Shown here piece by piece: positions 17,241 to 26,780 of a DNA stretch of 58,806 nucleotides. The translations under genes were made by a program, and so were the position numbers. Under the pieces are notes generated by a model. The model saw nothing but the letters and a program-made list of their open reading frames with translations. It had not been told where the DNA came from and searched no databases. How positions within the stretch are numbered: position 1 is the first letter of the stretch; each line of letters begins with the position of its first letter. Origin of the DNA: Laceyella sediminis (GTDB lineage Bacteria; Bacillota; Bacilli; Thermoactinomycetales; Thermoactinomycetaceae). The DNA is taken from assembly GCF_003003125.1 (NCBI RefSeq), contig NZ_PVTZ01000017.1:1-58806 (forward strand). The letters are read 5' to 3'.

Positions 17241-18014
17241 TTATTTTGGTGATACTGAATAATACTCTTCCAAGACAATGCCTCTGCTCTTGATCTCTTG
17301 GGCTATTTCCTTGCCGACATAGCGAATGTGCCAAGGTTCGTATCCATAGCCGGTCACATCTTCTTTCCCTTTAGCATAGCGAATGATAAAACCAAATTCG
17401 TGCGCATGGTCCGCCAACCAACGTCCTTCCGCTGTTGCGGCGAACGACTCGACCAAGCGGAGTCCCACACTGCGGGCCGACACGTCCATCGCCAAGCCAG
17501 TTTGGTGCTCGCTATGACCAGGCACAGCGTTATATTTGGCTGTGCTCTCTTTCCCTTTTCTCCTTAACGCCGACTCATAAGTCGCTTGTTGCCTTTCATA
17601 AGAACGGTACCCTGATACGGCAACCAACTCAATCCCTTGTTTTTTTGCCGCGGCGAACAATTGCTCCAGCGCTTGGGCTGCCTCTTTGCGCATCAACTTC
17701 TTCTCGTCCTTGCCCCATGAGGAAAACGGCACATCGGGCTGCACCAAGTCGGCGGGCTTATACCCCGACGGCAAAGCGCGTTGTTTATTGACCAACACCG
17801 CCAGCGAAGCCGGGTCAGACGGAATCGCAATCACCTGTTTGGCTGGCGGTTTGGACACAGGTTGATCTTCCGGTTTGGCTTGTTTGGTTGCCGTCTCTTT
17901 GGAAGGGGTTGGCGTCGAATCGTTAGCAGCCAGTGATCCCCCGCAACCGCCCAAAAGAAGAGCCGCTCCTAACATCAAAGTAGCCAGGTGAATCGATTTT
18001 TTTGTCTTGCGCAC
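17241..18014 (-). CDS. D-alanyl-D-alanine carboxypeptidase lipoprotein (VanY-like, M15)
   Basis: The 257-residue precursor has a lipoprotein signal (KTKKSIHLATLMLGAALLLGGC, lipobox LLGGC), then a Ser/Thr/Pro/Lys-rich linker and a peptidase M15 domain. SGYRSYERQQATYES, PGHSEHQTGLAMDVS (zinc ligands in HxxGxAxD) and GYEPWHIRYVG (third histidine) mark the VanY/LdcB active site. It trims the peptide stems of peptidoglycan at the outer membrane face. GTG at 18014 follows GGAGGGGA; the ATG eight codons upstream overlaps that site and is less likely. Confidence 0.92.
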   Translation of the reverse strand: MRKTKKSIHLATLMLGAALLLGGCGGSLAANDSTPTPSKETATKQAKPEDQPVSKPPAKQVIAIPSDPASLAVLVNKQRALPSGYKPADLVQPDVPFSSWGKDEKKLMRKEAAQALEQLFAAAKKQGIELVAVSGYRSYERQQATYESALRRKGKESTAKYNAVPGHSEHQTGLAMDVSARSVGLRLVESFAATAEGRWLADHAHEFGFIIRYAKGKEDVTGYGYEPWHIRYVGKEIAQEIKSRGIVLEEYYSVSPK

Positions 18015-18804
18015 TCTCTCCCCTCCTACGTAACGCATATTATCTCAATCAATGTAAACCTCTCTTACCTCTCTCTGGAGAACATGGCTAAGGTAGAGCG
18101 AAACTCATCTTCCATACCCTTCATGCGCCAAGCGCGTGCATGCGGAAAAATTGGCTCCGCTCATCAACAGCATTAAAAAAAACAATTTCGTTCTAAGCTA
18201 TTTCAAAACCATCTTATGGACAAAAATAACGAGAGGACCGTGTTTTAACACGTTTCCCCATTCGCTTCTCGTCCATCGACGATCGAGACGACATTTGAAA
18301 AACACGACGCAAAACATGCCTGTGATTCTCCAATATAAAATAATAACTTAAAATGAGCAGAGATATAAGGGGCAATCCCCAACGTTAGCAAAATAACCAT
18401 ATCTTCGGAAAAGCGAAAGCTATCTTGTTTGCCCATTAAGATTGTAGAAAGAACTTGAAGCAATCGGAAATATTTGCCACCAACAGCTGGATAAGACCTG
18501 GTCCGAACAGGCCCACCCACATTCCGAACAACATGTATCCATTCATCATTTATTTGGTTCATTTCAACATATAAACCCAATAAAACCTTTTTATAACAAA
18601 TTCATGCTTACGGGACCAAATGCCCATACTTATGAAGAAAGAAAAAATATTTTGTCCACCTGGCATAAACACAATGAAAAAAATATGTTAAAGTAATGGT
18701 GTAAACCGCGTCATGACAGCGCTTGCATGCGATTCATTTGTCCATTCACCATGGACAAATGTTTACGAACAAAAGAATACCCGGGACTTTGGAGGGATTT
18801 TATC
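18015..18804. other. long intergenic region upstream of kbl
   Basis: No certain gene is present. A 111-codon minus-strand frame (18245-18580, TTG start with AAAAGG upstream) has no recognisable content and its 3' end overlaps a MITE-like stretch. At 18255-18300 the minus strand reads TCTCGATCG...GATGGACGAGAAGCGAATG, close to the MITE interior. The kbl leader with its inverted repeat occupies the right end. Confidence 0.45.
18735..18761. promoter_or_regulatory. 11-bp inverted repeat in the kbl leader
   Basis: CATTTGTCCAT (18735-18745) and ATGGACAAATG (18751-18761) are perfect inverted arms separated by TCACC, 44 bp before the kbl start. There is no T-run, so an operator or leader RNA stem is more likely than a terminator. 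Confidence 0.55.
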
Positions 18805-19995
18805 GTGTCAAGCAAGGTATTATCACAATTCTTACAGGAAAATTTACAAGAACTGAAAGAAAAAGGACTTTATAATGTGATCGATCCTCTGGAAAGCGCC
18901 AACGGACCTGTGATCAAGATTGATGGACGGGAATTGATCAACCTCTCTTCCAACAACTATCTGGGTCTGGCCACCGATCCGCGGCTTAAAGAAGCGGCCA
19001 TCAACGCGATCGAAACATACGGGGTCGGTGCTGGTGCCGTTCGGACCATCAATGGTACCCTCCAACTTCACGTCGAGCTGGAAGAAACCCTTGCTGCTTT
19101 CAAAAAGACGGAAGCAGCCATTGCCTACCAATCTGGATTCAACTGCAACATGGCAGCGATTTCAGCTGTAATGGACAAAAACGACGCCATCTTGTCTGAC
19201 GAGTTGAACCATGCTTCGATCATTGATGGTTGCCGCCTCTCCAAAGCGAAAATCATCCGTTTCAACCACTCCGACATGGATGACCTGCGCCAAAAAGCGA
19301 AAGAAGCAAAAGAATCCGGCCTTTACAACAAAATCATGGTCATTACCGACGGTGTCTTTTCTATGGATGGGGATATCGCCAAACTTCCGGAAATCGTGGA
19401 GATTGCCGAAGAATACGATCTCATCACCTATGTGGATGACGCACACGGCTCCGGCGTGTTGGGTGGTGGCGCTGGTACAGTCAAACACTTCGGCCTGTCT
19501 GACAAAGTGGATTTCCAAATCGGCACCTTGTCCAAAGCAATTGGCGTAGTCGGGGGATATGTGGCTGGGAAACGAGAACTGATCGATTGGCTCAAGGTAC
19601 GCAGCCGTCCGTTCCTGTTCTCCACTGCCTTGACGCCAGGTGATGTGGCCGCGGCGAAAAAAGCGATTGAAATCCTGATGGACAGCACCGAACTGCAGCA
19701 AAAACTGTGGGATAACGCCAATTACCTGAAACAAGGCCTGAAGGAGCTGGGCTTTAACATCGGCGACAGTGAAACACCGATCACGCCTTGCATCATCGGG
19801 GGCGAAGTGGAAACGCAGGCATTTAGCAAACGCCTGAACGAAGAAGGCGTTTACGCTAAAGCAATCGTGTTCCCAACCGTACCACGCGGAACCGGACGGG
19901 TGCGCAACATGCCTACTGCCGCACACACCAAAGAGATGCTGGATCGCGTCTTGGAGATCTACGCCAAAGTGGGTAAAGAAATGGGAATCATTTAA
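18805..19995 (+). CDS. kbl: glycine C-acetyltransferase (2-amino-3-ketobutyrate CoA ligase)
   Basis: The 396-residue PLP enzyme converts 2-amino-3-ketobutyrate plus CoA to glycine and acetyl-CoA. [20 protein letters not shown]-type start ([11 protein letters not shown] near residue 46), [29 protein letters not shown] and [15 protein letters not shown] (PLP lysine) define the alpha-oxoamine synthase family, and the length equals that of Kbl. GTG at 18805 has GGAGGG 8 bp before it; the ATG at 18727 adds unrelated residues. It is followed by tdh, giving the two-step threonine breakdown route. BioF is a related alternative, made unlikely by the tdh partner. Confidence 0.93.
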   Translation: MSSKVLSQFLQENLQELKEKGLYNVIDPLESANGPVIKIDGRELINLSSNNYLGLATDPRLKEAAINAIETYGVGAGAVRTINGTLQLHVELEETLAAFKKTEAAIAYQSGFNCNMAAISAVMDKNDAILSDELNHASIIDGCRLSKAKIIRFNHSDMDDLRQKAKEAKESGLYNKIMVITDGVFSMDGDIAKLPEIVEIAEEYDLITYVDDAHGSGVLGGGAGTVKHFGLSDKVDFQIGTLSKAIGVVGGYVAGKRELIDWLKVRSRPFLFSTALTPGDVAAAKKAIEILMDSTELQQKLWDNANYLKQGLKELGFNIGDSETPITPCIIGGEVETQAFSKRLNEEGVYAKAIVFPTVPRGTGRVRNMPTAAHTKEMLDRVLEIYAKVGKEMGII

Positions 19996-20081
19996 TGGTT
20001 TCACAACGCAGCAATCCTTAGCACTTCATTAGATGCAAGTCACCTGATGACAAATCGTTCCATTTGGTTGGAGGAAGACTT

Positions 20082-21053
20082 ATGAAAAGAATCCTTGTTA
20101 CTGGAGCCTTGGGGCAAATCGGATCAGAACTCGTTATGCGTTTGCGGGAAATCTATGGCGCAAGCCATGTCATCGCCACTGACATCCGGCGGACGGATAG
20201 TCCCGTTGTGGAGTCAGGCCCCTTTGAGATATTGGATGTCACTGATGCCGAAGCGATGTACGCCGTCGCCAAAAAACGGCAGGTGGACACCATCATCCAT
20301 CTGGCAGCATTGCTGTCAGCAACCGCCGAAGCCAAACCCCTCTTGGCTTGGAATCTAAACATGGGCGGATTGGTCAACGCCCTCGAAGTAGCTCGTGAGC
20401 TGGATTGCCAATTTTTTACCCCCAGCTCGATCGGCGCCTTTGGCCCTTCCACGCCCAAAGACAACACTCCGCAGGACACCATTCAGCGTCCTACCACCAT
20501 GTATGGGGTCAACAAAGTATCTGGCGAATTGTTGTGTGACTATTACTACCATAAATTCGGGGTGGATACCCGTGGCCTCCGCTTTCCGGGACTGATATCT
20601 TATGTGGCTCCCCCCGGCGGCGGCACGACCGATTATGCGGTGGAAATCTATTATGAAGCGATCAAGCAGGGCCGGTACACTTCTTACATCGCACAAGGCA
20701 CATACATGGACATGATGTATATGCCCGACGCCTTGAACGCCATCATCACCTTGATGGAAGCCGACGCCGCCAAGCTGAAACACCGCAACGCCTTCAATGT
20801 GACGGCGATGTCCTTTGAACCGGAAGAGATTGCCGCGGCCATCCGCAAGCATATCCCCTCCTTCACCTTGGACTATGACGTCGATCCAGTGCGCCAAGGA
20901 ATCGCCGAAAGCTGGCCCAATTCCATCGACGCCACGGCGGCCAAGGAGGAATGGGGCTTCAAAGCAGCTTATGATTTGGACAAAATGACAGCGGACATGT
21001 TGCAAAAGCTGAGTGAAAAACTCACTCCCGCCAACTTGCACCCGTCACGGTGA
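20082..21053 (+). CDS. tdh: L-threonine 3-dehydrogenase, SDR/epimerase-like type
   Basis: The 323-residue protein is an extended short-chain dehydrogenase: [23 protein letters not shown] gives the GxxGxxG NAD site, [16 protein letters not shown] and [22 protein letters not shown] supply the active-site Ser and YxxxK (Y near 143), and [28 protein letters not shown] is diagnostic of the threonine dehydrogenase branch. It oxidises threonine to 2-amino-3-ketobutyrate for Kbl. GGAGG lies 8 bp before the ATG. It is the second gene of the kbl-tdh unit and ends at a bidirectional terminator. Confidence 0.93.
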   Translation: MKRILVTGALGQIGSELVMRLREIYGASHVIATDIRRTDSPVVESGPFEILDVTDAEAMYAVAKKRQVDTIIHLAALLSATAEAKPLLAWNLNMGGLVNALEVARELDCQFFTPSSIGAFGPSTPKDNTPQDTIQRPTTMYGVNKVSGELLCDYYYHKFGVDTRGLRFPGLISYVAPPGGGTTDYAVEIYYEAIKQGRYTSYIAQGTYMDMMYMPDALNAIITLMEADAAKLKHRNAFNVTAMSFEPEEIAAAIRKHIPSFTLDYDVDPVRQGIAESWPNSIDATAAKEEWGFKAAYDLDKMTADMLQKLSEKLTPANLHPSR

Positions 21054-21069
21054 CATCAGAAACAGCAAA

Positions 21070-21106
21070 AAACGTCTCCCCAGATAGATGGGGAGACGTT
21101 TTTGTT
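21070..21106. terminator. bidirectional terminator
   Basis: AAACGTCTCCCC (21070-21081) pairs with GGGGAGACGTTT (21090-21101), followed by TTTGTT on the plus strand and TTTTTTGCTG on the minus strand. It separates tdh from the convergent hemolysin III-like gene. Confidence 0.92.
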
Positions 21107-21767
21107 ATGATTGCATTCCCAGCGGAATGATATAAGCGACCATCATGGCAAAGTGGACACCGGAACCGGCAGAGATAAACAGATGGAAAATCTCATGAAA
21201 CCCAAATTTTTGGGGAAAGAAGTCAAATATCTTGGTGGCATAAATGATAGAGCCGATGGTGTACAACACACCGCCCACGATCATCAAGATGATTGCCCCT
21301 AGCGGTAGCACTTCCACCAGTTTAACAAAAGGAATCACCGCGATCCACCCAAGTGTGACATAAAACGCAGTCGACACGTAACGCGGAAGGTGGATGAAGG
21401 TAATTTTCAAGACAATGCCTATGACGCACATCACCCAGATCACCGTTAACATGACCGTTCGCCACAGCCCGTCCAACCCATGGTAAAACACCGGAGTGTA
21501 GGAACCGGCAATCAGCAGGTAAATGGCGCAGTGGTCGATCTTCTTCAGGATCAGTTCCTTTTTCGGCGTCGTTTTCACCCAATGATAAATCGAACTGGCA
21601 GCATACAGCAAAATGAGGCTAACTCCGTAGATGGTCATGGTGATCAAGGTGGAGATGTTTTCCCGGCTCAACAAGATCAGGTAAACCAAGCCGACAACCG
21701 CCGCCAAACAGGTGACAAAGTGGGTCCAGGTATTGACGGGTTCTTTCATTTTCAACGCATTCCACAT
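21105..21767 (-). CDS. hemolysin III / YqfA-family membrane protein
   Basis: The 220-residue protein has seven hydrophobic segments and the histidines of the HlyIII/PAQR superfamily: PVNTWTHFVTCLAAVVG at the start, YAASSIYHW near 55-63, KKIDHCAIYLLIAGSYTPV near 74-92 and FGFHEIFHLFISAGSGVHF near the C-terminus. These residues bind a metal in PAQR relatives. The physiological role in Bacillales is not settled despite the hemolysin name. The ATG at 21767 has AAGGAG upstream; the longer open frame (to 21953) overlaps the next gene and is unlikely. Confidence 0.9.
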   Translation of the reverse strand: MWNALKMKEPVNTWTHFVTCLAAVVGLVYLILLSRENISTLITMTIYGVSLILLYAASSIYHWVKTTPKKELILKKIDHCAIYLLIAGSYTPVFYHGLDGLWRTVMLTVIWVMCVIGIVLKITFIHLPRYVSTAFYVTLGWIAVIPFVKLVEVLPLGAIILMIVGGVLYTIGSIIYATKIFDFFPQKFGFHEIFHLFISAGSGVHFAMMVAYIIPLGMQS

Positions 21768-21858
21768 ATTCGAATCTCTCCTTGTAAAGGACGTGCCTGG
21801 CAACTCAGGTTGACGGGTAGAGGTAGCAGAAAAACCATGTCCTGATACGCGGCCGCCA

Positions 21859-23466
21859 CTACCAGTCCCTTTTCTTTTGGCGCGCCGACAAGAAACGATA
21901 GCCGGAGACGGCCGTTTCCAACGCGAGGCGCCGGGCAGGTGCTTCCCAATCATCCCCCAGCATGGCAGCGATTTGTTCCAGGCGGTAGTACAAGGTTTGC
22001 CTGTGGATGAACAAAGATTTGGCCGTCTGCTGTTTTTGCAGGCCAGTTTGAAAGTACACTTCCAAGGTGCGCACTAAGTTCGTCTTATTTCTAGCGTCGT
22101 ATTGCAACAACGGGCCCAAGTGAAGGTCGACAAAAGATTGCACCGCCGCCGTGTCCATATGCAAAAACAGTTGCCACGCCCGCAACTTCTCATAATGGAT
22201 CAGCGTATGCGTACCCATGACGGCGCTCCCTTCCTCATCACCCTGGAGATCATCTTGAGGCACTTCGTCCATGGACAAAGCCAAACAGGCCTCTTCCCAC
22301 GCCTTAGCCATCCGGTCAAGATGGTCAAGCCGATGGCTGACCCCCACTTTCCATCGGGTCGTCAAACGCGGATGAAGTCGACGGAATTGTGCGAACAGCA
22401 TGTCAAACCCTTTGTCAACGCGAGCGATAAAGGGATCAGCAGCAAATGTTTGCTGTTCGGCGAGGATGATCGCCAAGCGGTTCTCCACTGGAGCCACCCA
22501 GACTTTGATCCCTTTCTGCTCAAACACATGCTGCATCATGCGGATCAGTTGCACCAAAAACACTCGCCCCAGTCCACTCTCATCCGCAAACGTCCACTCG
22601 TCTTGGCTCAGCGCGCACAGCACGCAATTTTTCCGTTTCTCAAACACCCCGAGCAGGCTCGACGGCACCTCGCCCCGCTTGCCGCCTACCAAATCGACCA
22701 TCCACCGCTTGCCTTCTTCCAGCTCCCACTCTTCGGACAAAAATTGGCGCAAATACTCTTGGGCGATGGCGATCATCACGCGATCGATGATCAGGTTCAA
22801 ATACTCCGTCAGCTTGCGGGTGGTTTTGATGTAAAGTTCGCCGATGTTCACTTCTAACACCGTGATCGGGCGGCGAAGCGTGTTTTTCTTTATCGGCTTT
22901 TCTGTTTCGGGGTAGATGAACGTCTTGCCCAGATAATCTTCAATCCAGACCACAAAGCCGGTTTCCTTGTGCAGTAGTTGCAGGATTTTTCTCAACCCCT
23001 GCGGTTGCAAAGTCAATTGCAAAAATTGGGTCGAGATGCGCTCCAGCGACAACAGCTGGTCTTGATGCCGCGCGATCAGCCAAGTGTGGATGTCCTGCGT
23101 GATTTCCACGAATGAGACTGGCTCCTCAAAGATGATGATGGGAAACTGGCGCTCATCGGCAAAGCGCTTGACCGCCTCCGGAATGACGACGAATTGGTGG
23201 ATCATCTCAATCGACAATGCGGCCACTTTGCTTTCAACGAGCTCACGGACATAATCTAGCTTCAACTCTTTCTCCTCTCCTAGCCCTACCCCAGTCATCA
23301 GCACCAACTCCCCGCCTTTGACATAGGAAGAGCCGTCAAGGATCTCCAACACATGAACCCAGCGAACGGCGCGGTTAAGCCCGCCTTGCCCGGCAATGAC
23401 CTTTGCCTTTTGAAACAAGGGGCGTTTTAACATTTCTGCTACGGTGAAAGAATCGAGGATATTCAT
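21859..23466 (-). CDS. PucR-family regulator, probable activator of ald (AdeR-like)
   Basis: The 535-residue regulator has an N-terminal PucR domain (TVAEMLKRPLFQKAKVIAGQGGLNRAVRWVHVLEI...), a central GGDEF-like region and a C-terminal PucR helix-turn-helix (LVRTLEVYFQTGLQKQQTAKSLFIHRQTLYYRLEQI, ~470-505). In B. subtilis AdeR of this family activates ald, and here the gene lies directly after ald on the same strand, with a terminator between them. So it is probably the alanine-responsive activator, transcribed separately or by read-through. The role is inferred from family and neighbourhood. Confidence 0.85.
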   Translation of the reverse strand: MNILDSFTVAEMLKRPLFQKAKVIAGQGGLNRAVRWVHVLEILDGSSYVKGGELVLMTGVGLGEEKELKLDYVRELVESKVAALSIEMIHQFVVIPEAVKRFADERQFPIIIFEEPVSFVEITQDIHTWLIARHQDQLLSLERISTQFLQLTLQPQGLRKILQLLHKETGFVVWIEDYLGKTFIYPETEKPIKKNTLRRPITVLEVNIGELYIKTTRKLTEYLNLIIDRVMIAIAQEYLRQFLSEEWELEEGKRWMVDLVGGKRGEVPSSLLGVFEKRKNCVLCALSQDEWTFADESGLGRVFLVQLIRMMQHVFEQKGIKVWVAPVENRLAIILAEQQTFAADPFIARVDKGFDMLFAQFRRLHPRLTTRWKVGVSHRLDHLDRMAKAWEEACLALSMDEVPQDDLQGDEEGSAVMGTHTLIHYEKLRAWQLFLHMDTAAVQSFVDLHLGPLLQYDARNKTNLVRTLEVYFQTGLQKQQTAKSLFIHRQTLYYRLEQIAAMLGDDWEAPARRLALETAVSGYRFLSARQKKRDW

Positions 23467-23618
23467 CTTATCTCACCCCCTTGCCACTTGATTATTTCCG
23501 TCATAAACCCAATAACCCTATTGTAAAGAACTTTGCTGTGAAATGATAGTGATGACCGGCAACTCCATCACCTTTTCCCATCGCTTCTCGCAAGGCAGAG
23601 GCGCACACCGGCAAATCA

Positions 23619-23650
23619 CAAAAAAACAAGAGAGGCGGCATGTTCGCCAC
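23619..23650 (-). terminator. terminator after ald
   Basis: On the minus strand AACAAGAGAGG-TGG and CCG-CCTCTCTTGTT form a long stem followed by a TTTTTTT run (23619-23626 complement). It lies between ald and the PucR gene. Confidence 0.92.
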
Positions 23651-23699
23651 CTCTCTTGTTTATCTGCATGTGGTGTTTTAGGAGTGAATCGGTTTTTCA

Positions 23700-24833
23700 T
23701 TAATGCAAGACGGATTCTTTGCGCAGGAATTCTGCCAACTCTTGGAAAGGCAGTCCATGAGCTTCTGCTACCGCGCGGCAAGTCAACACGCCATCCAGTA
23801 TGTTTACCCCTTTGGCGAGGGCTTTGTTTTCGGAAACTGCCTGTACTACCCCTTTATTAGCGAGCTGCAATCCGTATGGTACCGTTACGTTGGACAGGGC
23901 CAGCGTGGAAGTGCGGGCGACCGATCCCGGAATGTTGGCCACCGCATAATGCAAGACGCCGTGTTTCACATAAGTTGGGTTGCTGTGTGTGGTAATGCGA
24001 TCAACCGTTTCAATGGAACCACCTTGGTCGATGGCCACGTCCACGATCACCGATCCTTCTTCCATGCTTTTCACCATGTCTTCCGTCACCAACCGCGGTG
24101 CGCGCGCACCAGGGATCAGCACGGCGCCGATCAGCAGATCCGCTTTTTTGACTGCATTGGCCAAGTTGTAAGGATTGGACATCAACGTTTTGACCCGTCC
24201 TTGGAACAGATCGTCCAATTGGCGCAGACGCTCAGCGCTGATATCGAGGATGGTTACACTTGCGCCGAGGCCCACTGCCATTTTCGCAGCGTTGGTACCT
24301 ACAATACCGCCACCAACAATCACTACTTCCGCAGGCAACACGCCGGGCACGCCGCCGAGCAGAACTCCTTTGCCGCCTTTCGCTTTCTCCAGGAATTGGG
24401 CACCGATTTGGATCGACATCCGTCCTGCCACTTCACTCATCGGAGTCAACAGCGGCAATGAACCGTTGTCCAGCTGGATCGTTTCATAAGCGATCGCCGC
24501 CACTTTGTTGTCGATCAGCGCTTTCGTCAACTCCGGTTCCGCCGCCAGGTGCAGGTAGGTGTAAAGAATGAGGCCTTCACGGAAATAACCGTACTCTTCC
24601 TTCAACGGCTCTTTCACTTTCATCACCATTTCAGCCGACCATGCCTCTTTGGCGCTGGAAACGATTTTCGCACCCGCTTCCTTGTACGCTTCATCGCTGA
24701 ATCCGCTTCCCAGACCAGCGCCTGTTTCCACCCACACTTCATGACCTTGGCCGATAAAGGCTGCTACGCCGCCCGGGGTCAAACCAACCCGGTTTTCGTT
24801 GTTTTTTATTTCTTTAGGTACACCAATGATCAT
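23700..24833 (-). CDS. ald: alanine dehydrogenase
   Basis: The 377-residue enzyme oxidatively deaminates L-alanine to pyruvate and ammonia with [29 protein letters not shown] is the classic start; [35 protein letters not shown] carries the substrate-side lysine and histidine; [29 protein letters not shown] is the NAD-binding fold; [13 protein letters not shown] is the conserved aspartate segment. The ATG at 24833 has AAAGG at good spacing; two upstream in-frame starts add only three residues. It sits beside a PucR regulator in a neighbourhood of amino-acid catabolism genes. Confidence 0.96.
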   Translation of the reverse strand: MIIGVPKEIKNNENRVGLTPGGVAAFIGQGHEVWVETGAGLGSGFSDEAYKEAGAKIVSSAKEAWSAEMVMKVKEPLKEEYGYFREGLILYTYLHLAAEPELTKALIDNKVAAIAYETIQLDNGSLPLLTPMSEVAGRMSIQIGAQFLEKAKGGKGVLLGGVPGVLPAEVVIVGGGIVGTNAAKMAVGLGASVTILDISAERLRQLDDLFQGRVKTLMSNPYNLANAVKKADLLIGAVLIPGARAPRLVTEDMVKSMEEGSVIVDVAIDQGGSIETVDRITTHSNPTYVKHGVLHYAVANIPGSVARTSTLALSNVTVPYGLQLANKGVVQAVSENKALAKGVNILDGVLTCRAVAEAHGLPFQELAEFLRKESVLH

Positions 24834-25267
24834 CGCCATCACCTTTACATTCAGTATGATAAAATAAAGTATAAAACCAAAGGAAAACGATTACATTAGA
24901 CAACATGTATAAACTCAAGCCATTTCCCTTCAACATCCTGCCAACGTCACCCATTTGACGCGCAAACCTGCTATGATAGAGTTGGTTTATTCATACCAAC
25001 CAATGTCCATTCCATTTCTATCAATGCACCCGCGCTGCCCGGACGGTGACTAGGGCGTGTCTGATGAATTGGGCAACGGCTCCAAAAACCATTTTCTTAT
25101 TCGCTTCACTTGTTCTCGAGAAAAGGTTTTTCCGCCACTTCTTCCCCACCAACTTGATTTGCCAGACACATCCTAGCCAGTGGCCGCGCTTGGAATGGGC
25201 ATCGACTCTTGTAACACGCACCATAGGTCATTATCATCGTTGTTACGCATCTTAGGAGGAGACCTAC
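24834..25267. other. intergenic region containing a MITE
   Basis: Apart from the ald promoter region (AT-rich, 24840-24900) and the intact MITE at 25050-25176 nothing was recognised here. Confidence 0.5.
25050..25176. mobile_element. MITE copy A with TA target duplication
   Basis: The element starts GGGCGTGTCTGATGAATTGG (25053) and ends CCAGACACATCC (25173), giving imperfect terminal inverted repeats, and is flanked by TA on both sides within CTAG. The interior (CGGCTCC, ACCATTTTCTTATTCGC, GAGAAAAGGTTTTTCCGCC, CTTCCCCACCAACTTGATTT) matches copies B and C; about 10 bp are missing near 25125. It encodes no protein. TA duplication and end sequence suit mobilisation by an IS5/IS427- or IS630-type transposase, which is inference. 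Confidence 0.85.
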
Positions 25268-25513
25268 ATGAAGGTACTAGGTGTTGTCTTTAAAGATCGG
25301 ATCGATCTGAAACTCTTTTTCGTCGTCATGGAAAACCAAGTTCATCTGGAAGTGTGGGACATTCTACACAACTATCACTTTGAGGCGTTGGATGTCTGCC
25401 ATACCCTGCATGAACCCCTGACGTTTGATCAAATGCACGAGATGTTGCAGGACATGTCGCACAAATTTGATGAACTTTATCCCGACTATCTTGAAAAATT
25501 GGCGGCGTTGTAG
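25268..25513 (+). CDS. small hypothetical protein
   Basis: An 81-residue soluble, acidic protein with a strong TTAGGAGGAG ribosome site 7 bp before the ATG. Its content (VLGVVFKDRIDLKLFFVVMENQVHLEVWDILHNYHF..., then an acidic helix LTFDQMHEMLQDMSHKFDELYPDYLEKL) suggests a beta strand pair plus helix. I do not recognise the family. It stands alone between the MITE and the proline dehydrogenase gene. Confidence 0.6.
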   Translation: MKVLGVVFKDRIDLKLFFVVMENQVHLEVWDILHNYHFEALDVCHTLHEPLTFDQMHEMLQDMSHKFDELYPDYLEKLAAL

Positions 25514-25606
25514 TAGCGAGAATAAGAGAGGCTAGCTTTTGGGGTGAAGAGAGGTGGCCGGGCATCAAAAACCATTTCCCAGCCGCTCACGGAGAGGTTA
25601 TCCATC

Positions 25607-25644
25607 AAAAAACCGGCTCGCAAGACAAACGTCCGAAAGCCGGT
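25607..25644 (-). terminator. terminator after proline dehydrogenase
   Basis: On the minus strand ACCGGCT (25644-25638) pairs with AGCCGGT (25618-25612), followed by TTTTTTG. Confidence 0.75.
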
Positions 25645-25661
25645 CAGTTACAAACGGATTC

Positions 25662-26585
25662 TTATTTTTTGAACATCGATTTCAACACAAACGCGACATT
25701 GGCCGGACGCTCGGCCAAGCGGCGCATGAAGTAGCCGTACCAGTCGTTGCCATAAGGCACATACACCCGCATCGTGTATCCTTCTTTAGCGAGTTCCAGC
25801 TGTCTTTGCACCCGGATGCCATACAGCATTTGGAATTCAAACTGCGAGAAGGGTATATTGTGCTCTTTCACAAACTTTTTGACGTGTTCAATCACGTTAT
25901 CATCATGAGTGGCGATAGCTGCGTAATTCCCGTAAAGAAGGTGTTTCTCGATGATCTTGATGAAATTGCGATCCACATCTTCTTTGGCCGGGAAAGCCAC
26001 TTCTGGAGATTCTTTGTACGCACCTTTCACCAAGCGCAGGTTTGGCTTAAACTTGTTCAACTCATCGATGTCCTGCTCTACTTTGTACAAATATGCTTGC
26101 ACGACCAAGCCCACGGTTTCACCGTATTCTTCCCGCAACTCACTAAAAATGTCCATGGTGATTTGATTGTGTTCGTAATCTTCCATGTCGATCCGCACAA
26201 AGTTGTTGAGGCGTTTGGCGCAATCAAGAATGCGGCGCATGTTTTTCATGCACAGTTCTTTCGAAATGTCCAAACCCAACTGCGTCATTTTTAATGACAG
26301 ATTGGACTTTACACCCGCTTCTGCAATCGCTTCCAAAGTACGGATGCAATAATCAGCCGATTCGATTGCTTCTTCTTCACTAAATACGAATTCGCCTAAA
26401 TGGTCCAACGTCGCAACAATGCCTTTTTCATTCAGCTCTTTGACTGTGGAGATCGCCGCTTTGATGGTTTCACCGGCCACGAATCGGTTCGCCCCAAACC
26501 GAAGCCCCCATTTTTTAGCCGCTTTATTGGCTACTTTGTTTTTTGACAAGAATAAAAACATATCCCGCATCAATTGTTCCATCAT
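25662..26585 (-). CDS. proline dehydrogenase
   Basis: The 307-residue FAD enzyme oxidises L-proline to pyrroline-5-carboxylate at the membrane. Family segments are GIVATLDHLGEFVFSEEEA near residue 55, LSLKMTQLGLDIS near 96, VRIDMEDYEHNQITMDIF near 130, RLVKGAYKESPEVAFP near 183, AIATHDDNVI near 223, FEFQMLYGIR near 247 and VYVPYGNDWYGYFMRRLAERPAN near 270. Length matches the short Gram-positive FadM/PutB type. ATG at 26585 follows GGGGAGATT. A sigma-54-type promoter lies 43-59 bp upstream, with a sigma-54 activator gene divergent to it. Confidence 0.95.
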   Translation of the reverse strand: MMEQLMRDMFLFLSKNKVANKAAKKWGLRFGANRFVAGETIKAAISTVKELNEKGIVATLDHLGEFVFSEEEAIESADYCIRTLEAIAEAGVKSNLSLKMTQLGLDISKELCMKNMRRILDCAKRLNNFVRIDMEDYEHNQITMDIFSELREEYGETVGLVVQAYLYKVEQDIDELNKFKPNLRLVKGAYKESPEVAFPAKEDVDRNFIKIIEKHLLYGNYAAIATHDDNVIEHVKKFVKEHNIPFSQFEFQMLYGIRVQRQLELAKEGYTMRVYVPYGNDWYGYFMRRLAERPANVAFVLKSMFKK

Positions 26586-26627
26586 AATCTCCCCTTGTGC
26601 CTTTCCTGTTTTAGTAATAAACAATCT

Positions 26628-26644
26628 AGCAAAAATCATACCAA
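26628..26644 (-). promoter_or_regulatory. sigma-54 (-24/-12) promoter of proline dehydrogenase
   Basis: The minus strand reads TTGGTATGATTTTTGCT, which matches the consensus YTGGCAYRNNNNTTGCW at every fixed position but one (T for C after GG). GG and GC are correctly spaced. The predicted start near 26617 leaves a leader of about 32 nt before the ATG. Confidence 0.8.
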
Positions 26645-26686
26645 CTTATTTTCACAGGATTTGGCGGCCATTTATTCACTAAATGT

Positions 26687-26743
26687 ACACAAAGGTGTTC
26701 AATCACTTGCACATCTATGTTTAATCGATTACACTTTTGTTCA
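26687..26743. promoter_or_regulatory. candidate upstream activator sites
   Basis: ACACAAAGGTGTTCA (26687-26701, containing the palindrome ACAC-N4-GTGT) and ACACTTTTGTTCA (26731-26743) are similar half-palindromic sequences about 45 and 90 bp upstream of the -24 element, where an enhancer-binding protein would bind. This is suggestive only. Confidence 0.4.
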
Positions 26744-26780
26744 TGATTATCAACCCGGCACTGGGTAGGAGGAAACGCCA

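Noticed and set aside
18245-18580. 111-codon minus-strand ORF upstream of kbl
   Set aside because: Unrecognised, 3' part overlaps a MITE-like stretch, weak start; could still be a decayed gene.
23560-23610. Weak similarity to the MITE interior after ald
   Set aside because: Only short matches (TTTTCCCATCGCTTCTCG) and no ends; indistinguishable from chance.
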